Of a stretch of DNA of 64,000 bases, positions 11,758 to 22,350 are shown piece by piece; position 1 is the first letter of the stretch; each line of letters opens with the position of its first letter. The stretch spans positions 26,551,566-26,615,565 of the forward strand of contig CM051458.1 in the NCBI GenBank assembly GCA_028274465.1, read 5' to 3'. The position numbers and the translations under genes were made by a program. The DNA is from Plantago ovata. Lineage: Eukaryota; Streptophyta; Magnoliopsida; Lamiales; Plantaginaceae. The notes beneath the pieces are model-generated. The model had not been told where the DNA came from and ran no database searches. It saw nothing but the letters and a program-made list of their open reading frames with translations.

Positions 11758-11910
11758 AAGGACGCCGCCTACCCATCATGCATGAACGGTCTACACGTAA
11801 TGGATGTCGCCTATCCATTTTAGTTCTAAACGCGGTCAAGCATATAATGGGTGCCGCCTACCCATACATAAATATGCGGTCCGACATATAAGAGGGCGCC
11901 GCCTACCCTC
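11758..11910 (-). repeat. Leader stem-loop array, copia-1 (4 units)
   Basis: Four 19-base hairpins occur at 11758-11776, 11800-11818, 11847-11865 and 11892-11910, spaced 42-47 bases. Sense-strand units have 6-base arms around a near-constant loop AGGCGGC. Arms differ but pair: ATGGGT/ACCCAT, ATGGAT/ATCCAT, GAGGGT/GCCCTC (one T-G wobble). The unit at 11758 is imperfect. The spacers share GCGGTC. They lie in the leader between PBS and gag. Function unknown; packaging or dimerisation is a guess. Confidence 0.8.
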
Positions 11911-12409
11911 GCATGCATAGCGGTCGAACGGAATGTAAAAACATGGTATTTAAACATGCATTGTCAAACAATAGCATATTGAGCATATGAAACAAGTAGT
12001 AGCCTATGTGGATGACAAATGACTTCATAATTTCATTATGAAAATTATAATTCCATACTTATAATCTCTATGAAATAATTGAAAATTTGGACTAGATTGA
12101 ACATTCGAAAATTCTATTGACCAAGTAGCAATTCTCGAAAACCCGAAGGACTTAATTGTAATTTTAAAAACCTTAGAGGTGTTAAATCTAAAATTCAAAA
12201 GTAGAAGGACTAATTTGCAATAAACAATAAATTGATAAATTACAAATAAGCCCTTTAACTTTATACTAATTAAATTTAACGCCTCTAGTTTAAAACAATT
12301 ACAATTAAATCATATTTATATTCCAAATATAAAATTCAATCCTCAAAACTTTCAAAATTCGATTTTGGGTCCAACCCGAAAATATATAATTTTTTTTTTT
12401 TTAAAACGT

Positions 12410-12564
12410 GGGACGGGACCTAGTCAGTCCCGTCCCCCCGGTGCCGCGGCCCGGCGCGCGCCCGCGGCACGTGGGTACCGGACGCCGCGGGTGCAGTTGC
12501 CCGGCGCCCGGGCGCCTGCGGTATGCCGCAGGCGGCCGGCCGCCGCCTGCGTCGCGCAGGCGGC
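12410..12564 (-). repeat. GC-rich hairpin cluster in copia-1 leader
   Basis: A very GC-rich island in AT-rich surroundings made of perfect inverted repeats: 12410-12436 (10-bp arms), 12441-12470 (9-bp arms), 12514-12533 (8-bp arms, loop TATG) and 12542-12564 (10-bp arms, loop TCG). It lies about 170-340 bases downstream of the PBS in the transcribed leader. Copia-2 has an equivalent cluster with different units. Confidence 0.8.
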
Positions 12565-12737
12565 CCGGTCGAAAAATTATATATATATAATAATTTTTTT
12601 TTTTTGAAAAAATATAAATTCTAAATTTATATAAAAAACAAAACTTTTGAAAATCGAATTCATCATAGAATCAATTGCATCCACATATCTACAAAATCAT
12701 ACAATATATATACGTATATACGTAATCAATTAACCAA

Positions 12738-12749
12738 GCTCCGATACCA
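12738..12749 (-). other. Primer binding site of copia-1 (tRNA-iMet)
   Basis: The minus strand reads TGGTATCGGAGC one base after the 5' LTR. It is complementary to the 3' end of initiator tRNA-Met with one mismatch from the usual TGGTATCAGAGC. Confidence 0.88.
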
Positions 12750-12750
12750 C

Positions 12751-14852
12751 TGTAAGAAAATATGGTCAGAGTTACCCCTAGGGTACGCAGCGGAATTTTA
12801 AAAATTTTCTTAACTTACTGGTTAATTGATTATGCATATGTCGTATTTATATAAACACGTCCATTAAAAGACTAACCTTACTTCCAAAGCAGCTTCCAAG
12901 TCTTCGTAATATTCCGGTGTATCTTCTCCTTCGTCGAAGTCGAAGATATCTACAATACTCTGTATATCTGCAAGACAATAAGAGTTAGTTTCCAGCTCCT
13001 AGAACCTCAACCTTGGTATCCACGGATGAACAACCTATCGGAAGAATGCTAGGATATTCTTTATGTGACCAAGAAGACGGGGCGGCAATTCCCTCCGATG
13101 GCGGTGTGCGCGCGCGTGAGGCTAAGGGGAGGAGGGGAGAGTTTTATTTTCTCTAAGAAAACTTGGTAGAATAACTGTATCTGAAACTCGTGCTCAAAAC
13201 TTTGTTTTCAAATCGTATGTAAAACTCTCTCTAATAGTCCACTATATATAGTAGTCTATAGAAGCCTAAAGCATAAGCAATTAGACTTCGTAAAGGAATA
13301 AGAATCTAATTCTTATCGCACAAGGAAACCAATATCAAGTCTAGATTCATTCCCAATCAAATCAAAACTCAATCAGGAAAATCTAACTTATCCCTTGGAC
13401 TTCTAATAGAGGAAGGAGTCGAACTCCTTCCCCTACTCAGCCACGCGCGCGCGCGCGCCTGTCCTACGGGACGTGGGTCCCACTTTTGGGACCCACTTAT
13501 ATTTCTAAGGCAATCCAAACTCCAAGTAGATTTTGCCCAAGTGCATATGTTAATTCTAAATTAACATATCCTTTACAATCAAACCTCCATTATATTTCCA
13601 AGAATATAATCTTTAATTGTATTTACATAAAATACAATTAATTAGCCAATTCAATTAATAATTCCAAATCATTAATTGAGCCACCAATTATTATAATTAA
13701 TTCCAAATTAATTATAGTCCATCAATCACAATTAATTCCAAATTAATTGCGATTCCATCTTCAAGGATATTCTGATAGGTTGAATCACCACATAGTGTGA
13801 CCCATAGGGCCTCACCGTATTAAGCAAGTCCTAGACTGGGCAACATGGAATTCCTAGACGGTTCCATTTGCAATATTAATACGCGAGGACGTTTGAGAGG
13901 TTTCTCAAAGCTAACCCTTTCGTTGCGAAGCCTGTTGCGCTCAACGCAGCGATGGTAACGTCCCTTCATCTGACTTGCTCGGATGTATCTAGGATCGATG
14001 GTGTCTATCCCAATAATACATCCACGGGCGTCTGAGGGAGTTGTTTGGTTAAGATATACTTATGACCATCATAATATATCATTTGCACTGGCCAGTGACA
14101 TTACCAACACAACTATGCAGACTACGAGCAGTGCTCTCCTGTGCTACACTTAAGAGATGAATCCTTCACAGAATCACTTATCACCCCATTTGTATTTAGC
14201 CATAATCCTGGATCGTGTCTTAGGTCAACTGCTTATTCAGAGCTGACATCGACGGGTCCACCAAGGATATGGAGCAACAAATGTGATGATAAAGTCCTGT
14301 AAGTGCAAAGGACGAATGGCATCACTTCGACAACTCACCGGTTCCCATAGACACGTCGGTGTAGAGTATACATCGATGGAAGTGTCCGGTGGGTACTTCC
14401 ATTGTTCGATAAAGCTTCTTCGAACAACTATGCGCAGTTATGGGAACGTTCCTTGATTGTCCAACAATCCGTTCCGTGGCCGTGGGATCGGCTCACACTT
14501 GCTCCAACAAGTATAACCTCCACGCATACTAGTCTTGTCAGGTTCATTCAGACCCCCACATCCGAGATGTACCACGACTAGGGAGAGTTTGGGATAGATG
14601 ATAACTCACATAGCTCCCACTAACTGTGTGATCGGTCATCTATCCGAGGGGACATGTTCAGTATCAATACAGACAGCAATATAGATATGACATGCTGCAG
14701 CCTGGTGTAATATAAATATGAAAGCGATACTCAATAGTAAAATGAAGCAAACATATATTATATTACGTTCACCTGTGTAACAGTACATATATGTCCTCTA
14801 TAAGGGCACCATTCCCTTAGTAAGGACTGTCTTTAGGACATATACACTATCA
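12751..14852 (-). repeat. 5' LTR of copia-1
   Basis: 2102 bp, the partner of 4821-6915 with few differences visible. It has the same ends, the same TATATATAG motif (about 13243-13251) and the same GTGGGTCCCA hairpin (13473-13496). It is flanked by GTATT at 14853-14857. Confidence 0.92.
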
Positions 14853-15353
14853 GTATTGAGCTTCGCCCATCCCAAAGTCTGATGGTCGGACTACACGTCC
14901 ATTAGGAAGGGTGAAGTTCAATGCGGTTGGCTGAGAGGATTCACTGCTACGGGAGGAGGATTAATCGCTACTTGAGGAGACTGCCCTCTCGGCGCGACGT
15001 TGTTTGTGACTCTCAACGCTCCATAAGAACTTCCAACCGGGACGCCTTTTGGATTATTTTCTTCGGATCTCTCTTCTTGGGAGTTAGTGACATTGGTGAA
15101 TGCCCCCTCCATATAATCTTGATTCCTCTCAACATTGTTATTTCTAGGTGCCCTCGGAGCAGCTACCCTTCCTCCTCCTCGACCATTTAAAGGGGGACGG
15201 CCCCTGGGGCGAGGAGGATTCCTGGGTGGTGCATTGGCAATTCGATTGCTTCTTCTGGGAGGCATCTTCGTGAGGTGTCACGAGGAGGATGTCTGGCTCG
15301 ACCAGTAGGGCTAGGAATGACCTTTCGATCAGATTTCCACAGACGGCGCCAAA
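14853..15353 (-). pseudogene. gag: Tat-2 Gag N-terminus, leader and PBS
   Basis: Gag starts at ATG 15265 (MPPRRSNRIANAPP) and closely follows the Tat-1 Gag N-terminus for about 112 codons. A 1-nt deletion relative to Tat-1 then gives a TGA at 14918-14920. The matching sequence continues in another frame to GTATT at 14853, then resumes at 4820 beyond copia-1. Upstream, on the minus strand, lies the leader and the PBS-like TTTGGCGCCGTCTGTGGAAA next to the LTR (15334-15353). This end carries only the disordered Pro/Arg/Gly/Asn-rich region; no enzymatic domain remains in the window. Confidence 0.82.
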
Positions 15354-16191
15354 TGTTGGAGGGTAATTCGTACTTCTTCTTAAGTTCGTAGTAGGTCGTC
15401 ACAATACATTGTTTAGTTCTTCTTCATGTAGTCTTCCCCTTAATATCATAGGAATCCTTCATGTAGCTTCCTCATACCTGAAAGAGACTGGAGGGGGGGT
15501 TAGTACCTCGTGCCCGGTTTGTCGAGGATCAAATCGGAGGGACGACTTTACGTGTAGGGAGTTGAATGGCTTCCCTAGTAAGAGTAGTAAATGTGGTAGG
15601 TGAGTGGTGAGTGACAGCTATCAATGCTTACCCAGCGGATAATGAATTAGTCCCTTATATACTTGTAGTATTTTATTGTCACTTCGTGTAGGATCGTGAC
15701 AAGTGTCCAGTCGAGATTGAAACCTCCTTTGGACCAAGCCCATTAAGGAGGTCCATGGGCTTTGGCCCAAACATCTTGACTAGGGTTTTGAGGGCATTAT
15801 TGACTTTTTGGGTCCCATGGAGTAATCTGGAAGACGGGTCCCACAGGGAGCGACCATGGGTGGTCGCCCTTCTTGGCCTCGTGCCTTCCTCTTATGTCCG
15901 TGGTCCGAGTAGTGCTCTGCCTAGTCTCTTTTTGGAGGGTGTCACCTTGACTTAAGGTCCTACTCGAGCCCTAGAGATGCTCCTCGAGGCCAACAGCTGC
16001 ATTGTCGTTGCAGTGAGCTTATCTTGAGGGTTGGCCTCTTAGTGATGGTCGGACCGTATGTTAGTCGAGCCACACCTAAGTGAGATACTTGGGTGTGGTC
16101 GCGCCCTTTGAGGGACGTCCCTTGATGCTTTGTCGCGCTCTTAGACCGCTCCAATTCGTATATGCGGACTTGACATATTTTAACACCAACA
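15354..16191 (-). repeat. 5' LTR of Tat-2
   Basis: 838 bp. The minus strand begins TGTTGGTGTTAAAATATG and ends CTCCAACA next to the PBS. A TATATAAGG box lies at 15653-15661. It is closer to the Tat-3 LTR (51619-52436) than to the Tat-1 LTR. ACAGA (16192-16196) would be its target duplication. Confidence 0.87.
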
Positions 16192-16438
16192 ACAGATAGT
16201 TGATACTTGATGATACTCCGTAGCACAAAAAATTAAAATACGCCTACTACTATACGAGAGTAATAAGCTGATAAATGAGAGCTTCATCATCTAAGAAGTC
16301 AATAGTTCTCCGTAATAAGCTTTCAAAAATTCATAAACAATCAAAACCACTAAGTAATTAATTACAGAACAATCTAAATATACTTAGTAGCATGTACCAT
16401 AATCATGCCAGAACTCAAGCAACTTCAATTGACATATT
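16192..16438. other. Short stretch with no recognised element
   Basis: 247 bases of AT-rich sequence between the Tat-2 LTR and the Tat-1 LTR. No convincing ORF, repeat or RNA gene is visible. It is one of few non-LTR candidates in the window, possibly host DNA. Confidence 0.4.
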
Positions 16439-17190
16439 TGTTAGGGTTGAAATATGTCCAGTCCGCATGTACGAACTGGAGCGGTCTAAGAGCGCGACAA
16501 AGCATCATAGGCCGTCCCTCAAGGGGCACAACCACACCCAAGTATGTCACTAAGGTGTGGATCGACCAACATAGGGTCCGACCATCACTGGGAGGACAAC
16601 CCTCAAAATAAGCTCCTCTCAAGGACAAACCTGCCAGTGGGCTCGAGGAGCATCTCCCGGGCTCGAGGAGACCTTACGTCAAGGTAACGCTCCTTGACAG
16701 AAACTGAGCAGGACACTACTCGCATCACCCACGCACGAGGAAGGCACGAGGACCCCAGAGCGACCAGCCATGGTTGCTCTCTTGGGCCAAGGCCCACGGA
16801 CCTCCTTAATGGGCCTGGGCCGAGGAAGGCCTCAATCCTGGCCGTACACGTGGCGTGATCCTACATGACCTAAAGATGAAGGGTCTCAAGTATAAAAGGC
16901 CCTCATTTACTCCTCAACAGTAAGCATTAACTACGTCACCCGAGCACCACTTTCACTACTCTTACTAGGGAAGCTTCACAACTCCCTACTCGTAAAGTCG
17001 CCTCTCCGGTCTGATACCTTACAGACCGGGCAAGAGACACTAACCCCCCCCTCTAGACTATTTCAGGTACGAGGAAGCTACAAGAAGGCTCATTTCCTAT
17101 CTCAGAGGGACACTACAAGAAGAAGAACTAGAAAGACTTAGAATAGCGACTCATTGCGAACTCGATAGAAACACGAATTACCCTTCAACA
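16439..17190 (+). repeat. 5' LTR of Tat-1
   Basis: 752 bp from TGTTAGGGTTG to CCCTTCAACA, near-identical to 30419-31172. TATAAAAGG at 16891-16899 is the likely LTR promoter TATA box. The open frames inside are not genes. Confidence 0.9.
16891..16899 (+). promoter_or_regulatory. TATA box in Tat-1 5' LTR
   Basis: TATAAAAGG about 300 bases before the LTR end. It is conserved at 30871-30879 in the 3' LTR and, as TATATAAGG, in the Tat-2 and Tat-3 LTRs (15653-15661 minus, 52127-52135 plus). Confidence 0.65.
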
Positions 17191-17210
17191 TTTGGCGCCG
17201 TCTGTGGGAA
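17191..17210 (+). other. Primer binding site of Tat-1
   Basis: TTTGGCGCCGTCTGTGGGAA directly follows the 5' LTR. It is the usual Tat/Athila-type PBS position and TGGCGCCG sequence. The exact primer tRNA is not determined here. Confidence 0.75.
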
Positions 17211-17277
17211 ACGACACGAAAGGTCATTCTTTGCCCTACTGGTCGAGCCACTTTCCTCCTCGTGACACTTCACGAAC

Positions 17278-19200
17278 ATGCCTCCCAGAAGAAGCAACCG
17301 TCTTGCTAATGCACCACCCGCAAATCCTCCTCGACCTAGAGGCCGTCCCTCTAATAACGGTCGCGGAGGAGGAACGGAGGGTGTTCCGAGGGAGCCAAGA
17401 AATAACAATGTTGCAAGGAACCGGGATTACACGGAGGGGGCATTTACTAATGTCACCCACTCCCAAAATGAGACATCCGGGGAAAATAACCCGCAAGGAG
17501 TCCCGGTAGGAAACGCCTATGGAGCTTTGAGAGCCGCGAACAACGCCGAGTCTAGGGGGCAGCCTCATCCGGTAGCAATTAACCAACCTCCCGTGGCAGT
17601 GAACCCTCCTCAACCAGCCGCATTGACCTTCACCCTTCCTGATGGACGTGTAGTCCGACCATCAGATTTCGGGATGGGCGAAGCTCAATACGGTCTATTC
17701 CTTCTTACTCTACAAGGATATGTCGGGGGTAATGAGGCTATTAGGGTTAATACCGAGATACAAGCTCCAGGAGAACCACAAGCACCGGTACAAGAGCAAC
17801 CTCGGACCACCTTGGTCGCTCCTCGCCAATCCCAAGGAAGAGCACCTGTTGCACAAGACGAAGCACATTCGAGAGCCAACACCAGGCCGATCCAATCTCG
17901 ACTTGGACCATCAAGGATCCAATCGAGGTTAGGACCACAAGGTGCCCCGGATGATTTGAGAGACCTGATTGATAGAAGAATAAGGGCATCATTGCAAAAT
18001 GTAGCGCAACAAGAAAATAGAGCTCAGGTGGTCGCTACACCACCCGCTCTCCCAAATCAAGTTACCCCCAACCAGGTAACTCCTCAAAACCAACAAGAAG
18101 CGGTGGAAGAGAATCAAGCATTGAGAACAGTAGCTGAGGTAACCCCCCTGGTCGATCCGATCACGGGGAGGAGGCTCACTCTGGAGGAACTCAACGCGAG
18201 GAAATCCGCACTCGATGCTCAGATAGAGACTCTTCGAGGAACCGTCCAAGAGAGAGAGCAAGACCAAGATCCGAGCCCTTTGTGCGATGAGATCAGGAAC
18301 CACCAAGCCAAAATTGAAAGAGGCTTTCCCACCTTCGAAAGCTATGATGGAACAAGTTGTCCGAAGGACTACTTGGTAAGATTTGGCACTAAAATGGATG
18401 CCTACGGTCATGACTCAAAGACTAAGGCACTCCTCTTCCCGGCGAACCTTTCTGGAGAAGCCATGAAATGGTGGTCGCGCCTTCCTCACCGATCTATCAA
18501 ATCATATAGAGACCTCTGTAAGGAGTTTTCTAAGCGTTTCGAGAAAGTGATGAACGCCAAGAGACGGGTGAGGTACTTGGCCGAAATTGTCCAGAGAAAC
18601 AATGAAGACTTGAGGGACTTCATCAACCGCTTTCATGAAGCAGCCCTCCAAGTCGAGGATCACTCGATCAATGAGAGGAAGGAATACTTGTATGGTAACA
18701 CTACCAATATCAGATTCCAAGATGTACTCTCAGCATCGTGTATAGAGAATGAAGCACAACTTGCCAAAGTTTGCAAGGACTTCCTCGAAGCCGAGGAATT
18801 CCGAAGAACGGTCACAGTGAGAACCAATCTTCCCAAGGAAAAAGGGAAAGAAAAAGAAAAAGAAAAGGAGTACCCTCCTCGACCCCAAAATCCCGGGAAG
18901 CAGAGGAAAGAGCAAAAGTTTGGGTTGATCAAGGAAGGCAACTCAAGAAATGATTTCAGAGACAGGAGGTCTCCTCCCAGAAGGTCGCCTCCAAGACGAT
19001 ATAGCAACTACACAGACTTGAATAGGCCAAGATCCGACATCTTGAACTATATAGTCTCGAGGAAGCTAGACGTCTCGTGGCCACCCCCGATTAAGGAAAA
19101 CCAAAGGAACAAGAACTCGGAAAATTTTGCAAGTTTCACAAGGGGAAAGGGCACACTTCCGATGAGTGTGTCGAGCTCAAGAACGAAATTGAGAGGATGA
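17278..19200 (+). CDS. gag: Tat-1 Gag
   Basis: This 640-codon frame starts at ATG 17278 (MPPRRSNRLANAPP), 87 bases past the LTR. The N-terminal third is Pro/Arg/Asn/Gln-rich and probably disordered, with a short RIQSRLGP repeat near 205-220. A Retrotrans_gag domain occupies about residues 349-510 (MKWWSRLPHRSI, then helices). A Lys/Glu/Arg-rich basic tail follows. The C-X2-H-X4-H-X4-C finger normally ending this Gag is present, but in the pol frame (19128-19169), because the frame changes at AAAATTTT (19121-19128). The last about 26 residues are therefore frame-shifted tail. It is the only Gag in the window open across its whole capsid domain with both ends visible. Confidence 0.88.
   Translation: MPPRRSNRLANAPPANPPRPRGRPSNNGRGGGTEGVPREPRNNNVARNRDYTEGAFTNVTHSQNETSGENNPQGVPVGNAYGALRAANNAESRGQPHPVAINQPPVAVNPPQPAALTFTLPDGRVVRPSDFGMGEAQYGLFLLTLQGYVGGNEAIRVNTEIQAPGEPQAPVQEQPRTTLVAPRQSQGRAPVAQDEAHSRANTRPIQSRLGPSRIQSRLGPQGAPDDLRDLIDRRIRASLQNVAQQENRAQVVATPPALPNQVTPNQVTPQNQQEAVEENQALRTVAEVTPLVDPITGRRLTLEELNARKSALDAQIETLRGTVQEREQDQDPSPLCDEIRNHQAKIERGFPTFESYDGTSCPKDYLVRFGTKMDAYGHDSKTKALLFPANLSGEAMKWWSRLPHRSIKSYRDLCKEFSKRFEKVMNAKRRVRYLAEIVQRNNEDLRDFINRFHEAALQVEDHSINERKEYLYGNTTNIRFQDVLSASCIENEAQLAKVCKDFLEAEEFRRTVTVRTNLPKEKGKEKEKEKEYPPRPQNPGKQRKEQKFGLIKEGNSRNDFRDRRSPPRRSPPRRYSNYTDLNRPRSDILNYIVSRKLDVSWPPPIKENQRNKNSENFASFTRGKGTLPMSVSSSRTKLRG
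19122..19128 (+). other. A AAT TTT heptamer at gag/pol frame change
   Basis: In the gag frame the heptamer reads A AAT TTT, which fits the X XXY YYZ pattern for -1 ribosomal slippage. The finger and pol continue in the -1 frame from here. It may be a true slip site or a 1-nt indel in a homopolymer. Confidence 0.35.
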
Positions 19201-21701
19201 TACGTAACGGTCAATTGGTTAACTACATCCGGAAGGAGGAACCCCTGGCACTCCTGCCCCCACCTCCTCAAACTGAGAGCGAGCACCCTTACCAAGGAAA
19301 CCCTCAGGACGACGACATCCATAATTACAACAATTATGAGAACCGCCCTGTAAATGGAAGCATCAGCACTCTCACAATTGCGGGAGGACCCGCCGGCGGC
19401 GACACTCGTAATCAAAGGGAGATTACGGCGGACAACCTTAGGGTTCGAGATGTGAAGTACGCTCAAGCCGCGCGACCGGGAACCAACGTTATCTCTTTCG
19501 ATGATAGCGAGATACCTCTGAAGCATGCTGGAGGAGGCAACATCTATGATCCTTGCGTCCCACTTGTAGTGTCCTTGGATGTTCAATCCTACAAGTTGGG
19601 TAGAATCCTCGTCGATACTGGATGCTCGGCAAACTTGATCTTCACCGGAACCTTGAAAAGGATGCACATGAACCCAAGGGAAGGGCTCAGAGAAGTGAGG
19701 AGCGCATTGGTAGGATTCGGAGGACAACCTGTCATGCCGCTTGGAATGATCAACCTCACAGTGTCGATGGGTAGCGCTCCTAGAAGGGTAACTCAACAAG
19801 TTCCTTTCGTGGTGGTCGATATGCCATTTGATTATTTCGCAGTCCTAGGCCGACCTGCTCTCTCTCAATTCCGAGCCGTAGTGTCCACGGTCCACAACAA
19901 GCTGAAATTCCCTACTCCTTTGGGAATCGGACAAGAAGTAGGAGACATACGAGAAGCATGGGAATGCTACACCCTGTCGGCTAAGTTCACTTCAAGGGTT
20001 GCCATTGGAGAACCCAACCCCGGGCAATCATCCGAGGAGACACCCCTTGTTCACAATGCGCCTTATCGTTTCTACACGGTTCGGCGAGTGAAGAAAAAAT
20101 CAAAAAAGCCAAGTCCGTCACTTAGGCGAAGAAAAGCAATCATGAAGAAAGACAAAGACACTCTAGTAGGAGCTGTTAAGGAGCTCGAGGAGTATCAAGT
20201 GATCCCACCAGTCCCACCCTCTTCCAAAAAGAAGAAATTCTTTGAGGAAAACAAAATTGAAGCAAGAGAAGCCCTAGAAGAAATCCAAATTGTCGAAGGA
20301 AGTGCCGACAAGGTCACAAAAATTGGCACAGAGATGGCCACCGAAGTCAGGATGAAGCTCATCCAATGTTTGAAAGATAACAATGATGTCTTCGCGTGGA
20401 GTACCGAGGACCTGAAGGGGATCGACCCACGTGTCGCCGTTCACCGTCTGAACGTAGATCCATCGATCACCCACATCAGAGAAAAGCGAAGAGACTTCAG
20501 TGCGGAAGATAATGCCATCATAGAAGCGGAAGTACAAAGGCTCCTTAAAGCTGGCCACATCAAAGAAGTGAGATACTCAGACTGGGTATGCAACGTGGTC
20601 CTCGTGGAGAAGGGTCCGGGAAAATGGCGAATGTGCAACAATTTCACAAGGCTCAACAAGTTTTGCCCGAAGGATCCATACCCTCTCCCCAGGATCGACC
20701 AGCTTGTTGATTCCACCGCTGGATGCGCCCTCTTGAGTTTCATGGATGCATACCAGGGCTTCTACCAGGTCAAAATGGCCAAAGATGATGTGCCTAAAAC
20801 CGCCTTCTTCGCTAACGGCAATGTGTATTGCTTCAACGTGATGCCATTTGGCCTTAAGAACGCCGGAGCGACCTACCAAAGGCTGGTCAACAAGATGTTC
20901 AAGGAAGAGCTGGGCAAAACAATGGAGGTATATGTCGATGACATGCTCGTCAAGAGCAAGACCGAGGAGCAACATGTAGGTTACCTGGCAAAGTGCTTCT
21001 CAATCCTGAGAAAGTATGGCATGAAGCTCAACCCGGCGAAGTGTACCTTTGGAGTTAAAGGGGGGAAGTTCCTCGGTTACATGGTGACAGAAAGAGGAAT
21101 AGAAGCAAACCCCGAAAAAATAAAGGCCATCCTCGATCTTCCCCAACCTCAGTCCATCAATGAGGTGCAACAATTGGTCGGAAAATCAATTGCATTGAGT
21201 AGATTCATCTCAAGATCTGCCGAGAAAAATCTACCTTTTTTCAAGGTATTGAGAAAGAGCAGCCACTTCGAGTGGACGAAGGAGTGCGAGGAAGCCTTCG
21301 AGAAGCTGAAAGAATACCTACTCGCTCCCCCTCTATTGTCAAAGCCCGTGGACGGGGAGGTACTCTATTTGTACTTAGCAGCAACCGGGGAAGCTATCAG
21401 CTCGGTCTTGATACGAATCCAAGGGAACGACCACTTGCCCATCTACTACTTGAGCAAAGTACTTGCCGGGGCTGAAACGCGGTACATGGATATCGAGAGG
21501 CTTTCATTTGCCCTCGTTTACACGGCAAGGAGGCTAAAACCCTACTTTGGGGCTCACAAGGTTGTTGTTTTGACAAAGCAACCTCTCAAGCAAGTCCTCG
21601 GAAAGCCCGAAAATTCGGGAAGAATGGCAAGGTGGGCGATTGAACTAAGCGAGTACGACATCGACTACCAAGCACCAGTAGCCAAAAAGCACAAGTCATA
21701 G
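19128..21701 (+). CDS. pol: Tat-1 Pol N-part: protease, RT, RNase H
   Basis: Open from the -1 junction. The first in-frame ATG is 19197, which overlaps the gag stop as ATGA. Counting from that ATG (834 codons): retropepsin VDTGCSANL with D140; RT about 410-610 with D517 (SFMDAYQG) and YVDD (579-582); RNase H about 710-800. The RT motif usually ending V-D reads RMCNNFTRLN, a substitution at a normally conserved Asp. The frame ends at a TAG after an A-run (about 21682-21686) where a small indel separates it from the second RNase H. It supplies the particle protease and cDNA synthesis. Confidence 0.88.
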   Translation, partial: CKFHKGKGHTSDECVELKNEIERMIRNGQLVNYIRKEEPLALLPPPPQTESEHPYQGNPQDDDIHNYNNYENRPVNGSISTLTIAGGPAGGDTRNQREITADNLRVRDVKYAQAARPGTNVISFDDSEIPLKHAGGGNIYDPCVPLVVSLDVQSYKLGRILVDTGCSANLIFTGTLKRMHMNPREGLREVRSALVGFGGQPVMPLGMINLTVSMGSAPRRVTQQVPFVVVDMPFDYFAVLGRPALSQFRAVVSTVHNKLKFPTPLGIGQEVGDIREAWECYTLSAKFTSRVAIGEPNPGQSSEETPLVHNAPYRFYTVRRVKKKSKKPSPSLRRRKAIMKKDKDTLVGAVKELEEYQVIPPVPPSSKKKKFFEENKIEAREALEEIQIVEGSADKVTKIGTEMATEVRMKLIQCLKDNNDVFAWSTEDLKGIDPRVAVHRLNVDPSITHIREKRRDFSAEDNAIIEAEVQRLLKAGHIKEVRYSDWVCNVVLVEKGPGKWRMCNNFTRLNKFCPKDPYPLPRIDQLVDSTAGCALLSFMDAYQGFYQVKMAKDDVPKTAFFANGNVYCFNVMPFGLKNAGATYQRLVNKMFKEELGKTMEVYVDDMLVKSKTEEQHVGYLAKCFSILRKYGMKLNPAKCTFGVKGGKFLGYMVTERGIEANPEKIKAILDLPQPQSINEVQQLVGKSIALSRFISRSAEKNLPFFKVLRKSSHFEWTKECEEAFEKLKEYLLAPPLLSKPVDGEVLYLYLAATGEAISSVLIRIQGNDHLPIYYLSKVLAGAETRYMDIERLSFALVYTARRLKPYFGAHKVVVLTKQPLKQVLGKPENSGRMARWAIELSEYDIDYQAPVAKKHKS

Positions 21702-21712
21702 CCGACTTCCTC

Positions 21713-22350
21713 GTGGAGTATCCCTCAAAGGGAACTTCAGAGGAAAACTCTTCAGCAACAAAGAGTGCTATGATGATGGTCGAAGAGCAGCCCCATCAAA
21801 ACAACCCGATGCAAGCTCTAGAGGATGCTTTAAAAGAGCTTAAGGCAATGTCCCAAACCAAAAGGAAGAGGCATGAAGTGTTCCTGACAGAGAAAACCGA
21901 CGAGCCAAAGGGTGCGGAGACCGTCTCTCCAAAACCCAAAGAGCTAGTCGACCACGGAGACGTCTGGATTCTTCATGTTGATGGATCCTCGTCAGGAAAA
22001 AATGGCGGGATAGGAATATACTTCAAGAGTCCCGGAGGGGCCGAACTAGAGTACGCCGTTACTCTTAGTTTCCCGGTCTCCAACAATGAAGCCGAATATG
22101 AGGCCATCCTCATCGCTCTACGTATGGCAAAATCATTGGAAGTGAAGAAGCTACATCTCTTCACCGATTCTCAACTGGCCGAGAAGCAAATCTCGGGGAA
22201 ATTCAGAACCAAGAAAGACTCACTCGCTGAGTACAAGAGCGCCATCACGGAAGAAATCCAAAAATTCGAAAGTTGTGAGATTGAAAGTTCTCGAGAGATC
22301 TCAATCAAAGGGCAGATGCCCTATCAAAGTATGCTTCGGCCTCCGGAGGA
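21713..22350 (+). pseudogene. Tat-1 second RNase H domain (aRH)
   Basis: A second RNase H-like domain, characteristic of Tat elements, lies between the first RNase H and integrase. Visible motifs are HVDGSSSGKNGG (first Asp), NNEAEYEAIL (Glu) and LFTDSQL (Asp). The closing ADALSKYAS-type motif is present in DNA at 22312-22338, but in a different frame after an indel near 22290-22310. An upstream A-run indel separates it from RT. The catalytic acidic residues are retained; the frame is not. Confidence 0.8.

Noticed and set aside
12365..12607. Ala/Arg/Pro-rich frames over the GC island
   Set aside because: Composition of the hairpin cluster; not conserved in the matching copia-2 island (33183-33410).
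16192..16438. Promoter or exon of a host gene
   Set aside because: No ORF, splice pattern or clear promoter motif; too short to support a gene.
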